Shown: piece after piece, positions 6,450 to 7,411 of the stretch | How positions within the stretch are numbered: the stretch's first letter is position 1 | How the letters are laid out: every line of letters starts with the position of its first letter | Origin: B4-G1 sp964393895 | GTDB lineage: Bacteria > Chloroflexota > Anaerolineae > B4-G1 | Assembly: GCA_964393895.1 (NCBI GenBank) | Contig: CAYMWP010000180.1 | Coordinates: 1 to 7,411 of the forward strand | Direction: 5' to 3' | Length of the DNA: 7,411 nt | Notes under the pieces: model-generated | What the model saw: the letters and a program-made list of their open reading frames with translations, nothing else | The model's database searches: none | What the model was told of the DNA's origin: nothing | Made by a program: the position numbers and the translations under genes

Positions 6450-7331
6450 ATGATCGCAAAACAGCCGTTCGGCCGCACCGGTCACTCGAGCACGCGCGTC
6501 ATCTTTGGCGCTGCCGCCCTCGGCGCGGTCGCCCAGGACAAAGCCGACCGTGTGCTGAACCTACTCACGTACTATGAGATCAACCACATTGATACAGCCC
6601 CCATGTACGGCAACGCCGAGTTGCGCATCGGGCCGTGGATGGAACGACGCCGCTCCAACTTCTTTCTGGCTACCAAGACGGACAAACGCACTTACGAAGG
6701 GGCCTGGGAGCAATTTCAGCGTTCTCTGGAGAGATTGCGCGTGGACCAGGTTGACCTGTTGCAGTTGCACAACCTGGTGGACCCGCAAGAATGGGAGCTG
6801 GCGATGGGGATGAGTGGCGCGCTGGAAGCGGCCATTGAAGCGCGCCGGCAAGGACTGACCCGCTTCATCGGCGTGACTGGGCACGGCCTAACGGCTCCCG
6901 CGATGCACCAGCGCAGCCTGGAGCACTTTGGCTTCGATGCAGTGTTGTTGCCCTACAACTATGTGATGATGCAAAACTCCCGGTACGCGGCCGACTTTGA
7001 AGCGTTGATGGCCCTGTGCCAGGAGCGCAACGTGGCGGTGCAGACCATAAAATCTATCGCTCGTGGGCCGTGGGGAAGCAAGACCCGCATTCGCACCACC
7101 TGGTACGAACCGCTAGAGAACCAGAATGCCATTGACAAAGCGGTGCATTGGGTAATGGGGCGGCCAGAAGTTTTTGTGAACACGGTGGGCGATGTCCAAT
7201 TGCTGCCCAAGGTGTTGGAGGCGGCCGGCCGCTTCCGAGCAGCGCCGCCGGAGAGGGTGATGGAGGCGTTGGTAGCCGAGCAGGAAATGGCGCCGATATT
7301 TGACCAAGCCCCCGGCGTATCATCTCAATAA
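6450..7331 (+). CDS. Aldo/keto reductase family oxidoreductase
   Basis: This 293-residue protein is a TIM-barrel aldo/keto reductase, expected to reduce carbonyl groups with NAD(P)H in the cytoplasm. The catalytic tetrad is complete: Asp48 and Tyr53 in HIDTAPMYG (46-54), Lys76 in LATKTDK (73-79), and His107 in DLLQLHN (102-108). FIGVTGHG follows on a later barrel strand. The C-terminal part, VNTVGDVQLLPKVLEAAGRF, occupies the place where many members carry an IPG...N or Lys/Arg-rich phosphate-binding segment, but the basic residues are missing, so NADPH preference cannot be assumed. It has no C-terminal CxxC ferredoxin extension. The ATG at 6450 follows GGGAGA (6438-6443) by 6 bases and the protein begins in the usual place for the family. 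An in-frame extension back to 6243 would lie inside the acyltransferase gene and is unlikely. It is the last gene of the unit, 28 bases after its neighbour. Substrate unknown. Confidence 0.92.
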   Translation: MIAKQPFGRTGHSSTRVIFGAAALGAVAQDKADRVLNLLTYYEINHIDTAPMYGNAELRIGPWMERRRSNFFLATKTDKRTYEGAWEQFQRSLERLRVDQVDLLQLHNLVDPQEWELAMGMSGALEAAIEARRQGLTRFIGVTGHGLTAPAMHQRSLEHFGFDAVLLPYNYVMMQNSRYAADFEALMALCQERNVAVQTIKSIARGPWGSKTRIRTTWYEPLENQNAIDKAVHWVMGRPEVFVNTVGDVQLLPKVLEAAGRFRAAPPERVMEALVAEQEMAPIFDQAPGVSSQ

Positions 7332-7342
7332 ACCGGGGTAAT

Positions 7343-7373
7343 GTAAGGCGGAATGGCATTCCGCCTTACTTTT
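7343..7373 (+). terminator. Rho-independent terminator of the five-gene unit
   Basis: A perfect 12-bp stem, GTAAGGCGGAAT (7343-7354) and ATTCCGCCTTAC (7358-7369), closes a 3-base GGC loop and is followed by TTTT (7370-7373). It lies 11 bases after the reductase stop. The T-run is short and then becomes C-rich. GGGG (7335-7338) and CCCC (7374-7377) can pair as well, with AA/TT between and two T-T mismatches, so the full hairpin reaches about 20 positions per arm. The opposite strand has no T-run, so it should act on the + strand only. Confidence 0.8.
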
Positions 7374-7411
7374 CCCCCAACTTTTTGAGAGGAGACCCCC
7401 CGGCCAATCCT

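Noticed and set aside
7386..7411. Purine-rich GAGAGGAGA as a ribosome binding site for a next gene
   Set aside because: No start codon or coding sequence follows before the window ends, so no gene can be supported.

Overview
The window is GC-rich and gene-dense, with every gene on the + strand. It looks like chromosomal DNA of a free-living bacterium. The lineage is a guess: the modular multi-sensor kinase, the compact gene spacing and the short GACCTC/GAGGTC palindromes suggest Chloroflexota (Anaerolineae-like). That is an impression from protein style, not a computed assignment. I see no rRNA, tRNA, CRISPR, transposase or phage gene.

Layout: bases 1-291 hold no credible gene but contain two short palindromes that are reverse complements of each other, inside a loose outer inverted repeat. 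A good sigma70-type promoter (TTGAGT, 17-bp spacer, extended -10 TGCTATAAT) lies at 292-320. It is followed by five genes with gaps of 14, 12, 2 and 28 bases: a 1103-residue membrane multi-sensor histidine kinase (349-3660), the universal translation-associated ATPase YchF/OLA1 (3675-4775), a DinB/YfiT-fold putative metalloenzyme (4788-5300), a PlsC-type acyltransferase with an unusual catalytic box and an unassigned C-terminal part (5303-6421), and an aldo/keto reductase (6450-7331). A perfect 12-bp hairpin followed by TTTT (7343-7373) closes the unit. The simplest reading is one five-gene operon with its promoter and terminator both inside the window.

The genes do not form a recognisable pathway. 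The kinase senses signals at the membrane (polytopic N-terminus and extracytoplasmic Cache-like domain) and in the cytoplasm (GAF, PAS), but no response regulator is encoded here. YchF is housekeeping; the DinB-fold protein, acyltransferase and reductase could belong to stress, detoxification or lipid metabolism, but this cannot be shown from sequence alone. I found no convincing new biological system. The points most worth a second look are the upstream paired palindromes, the HX4E acyltransferase, and the co-transcription of an orphan kinase with ychF.
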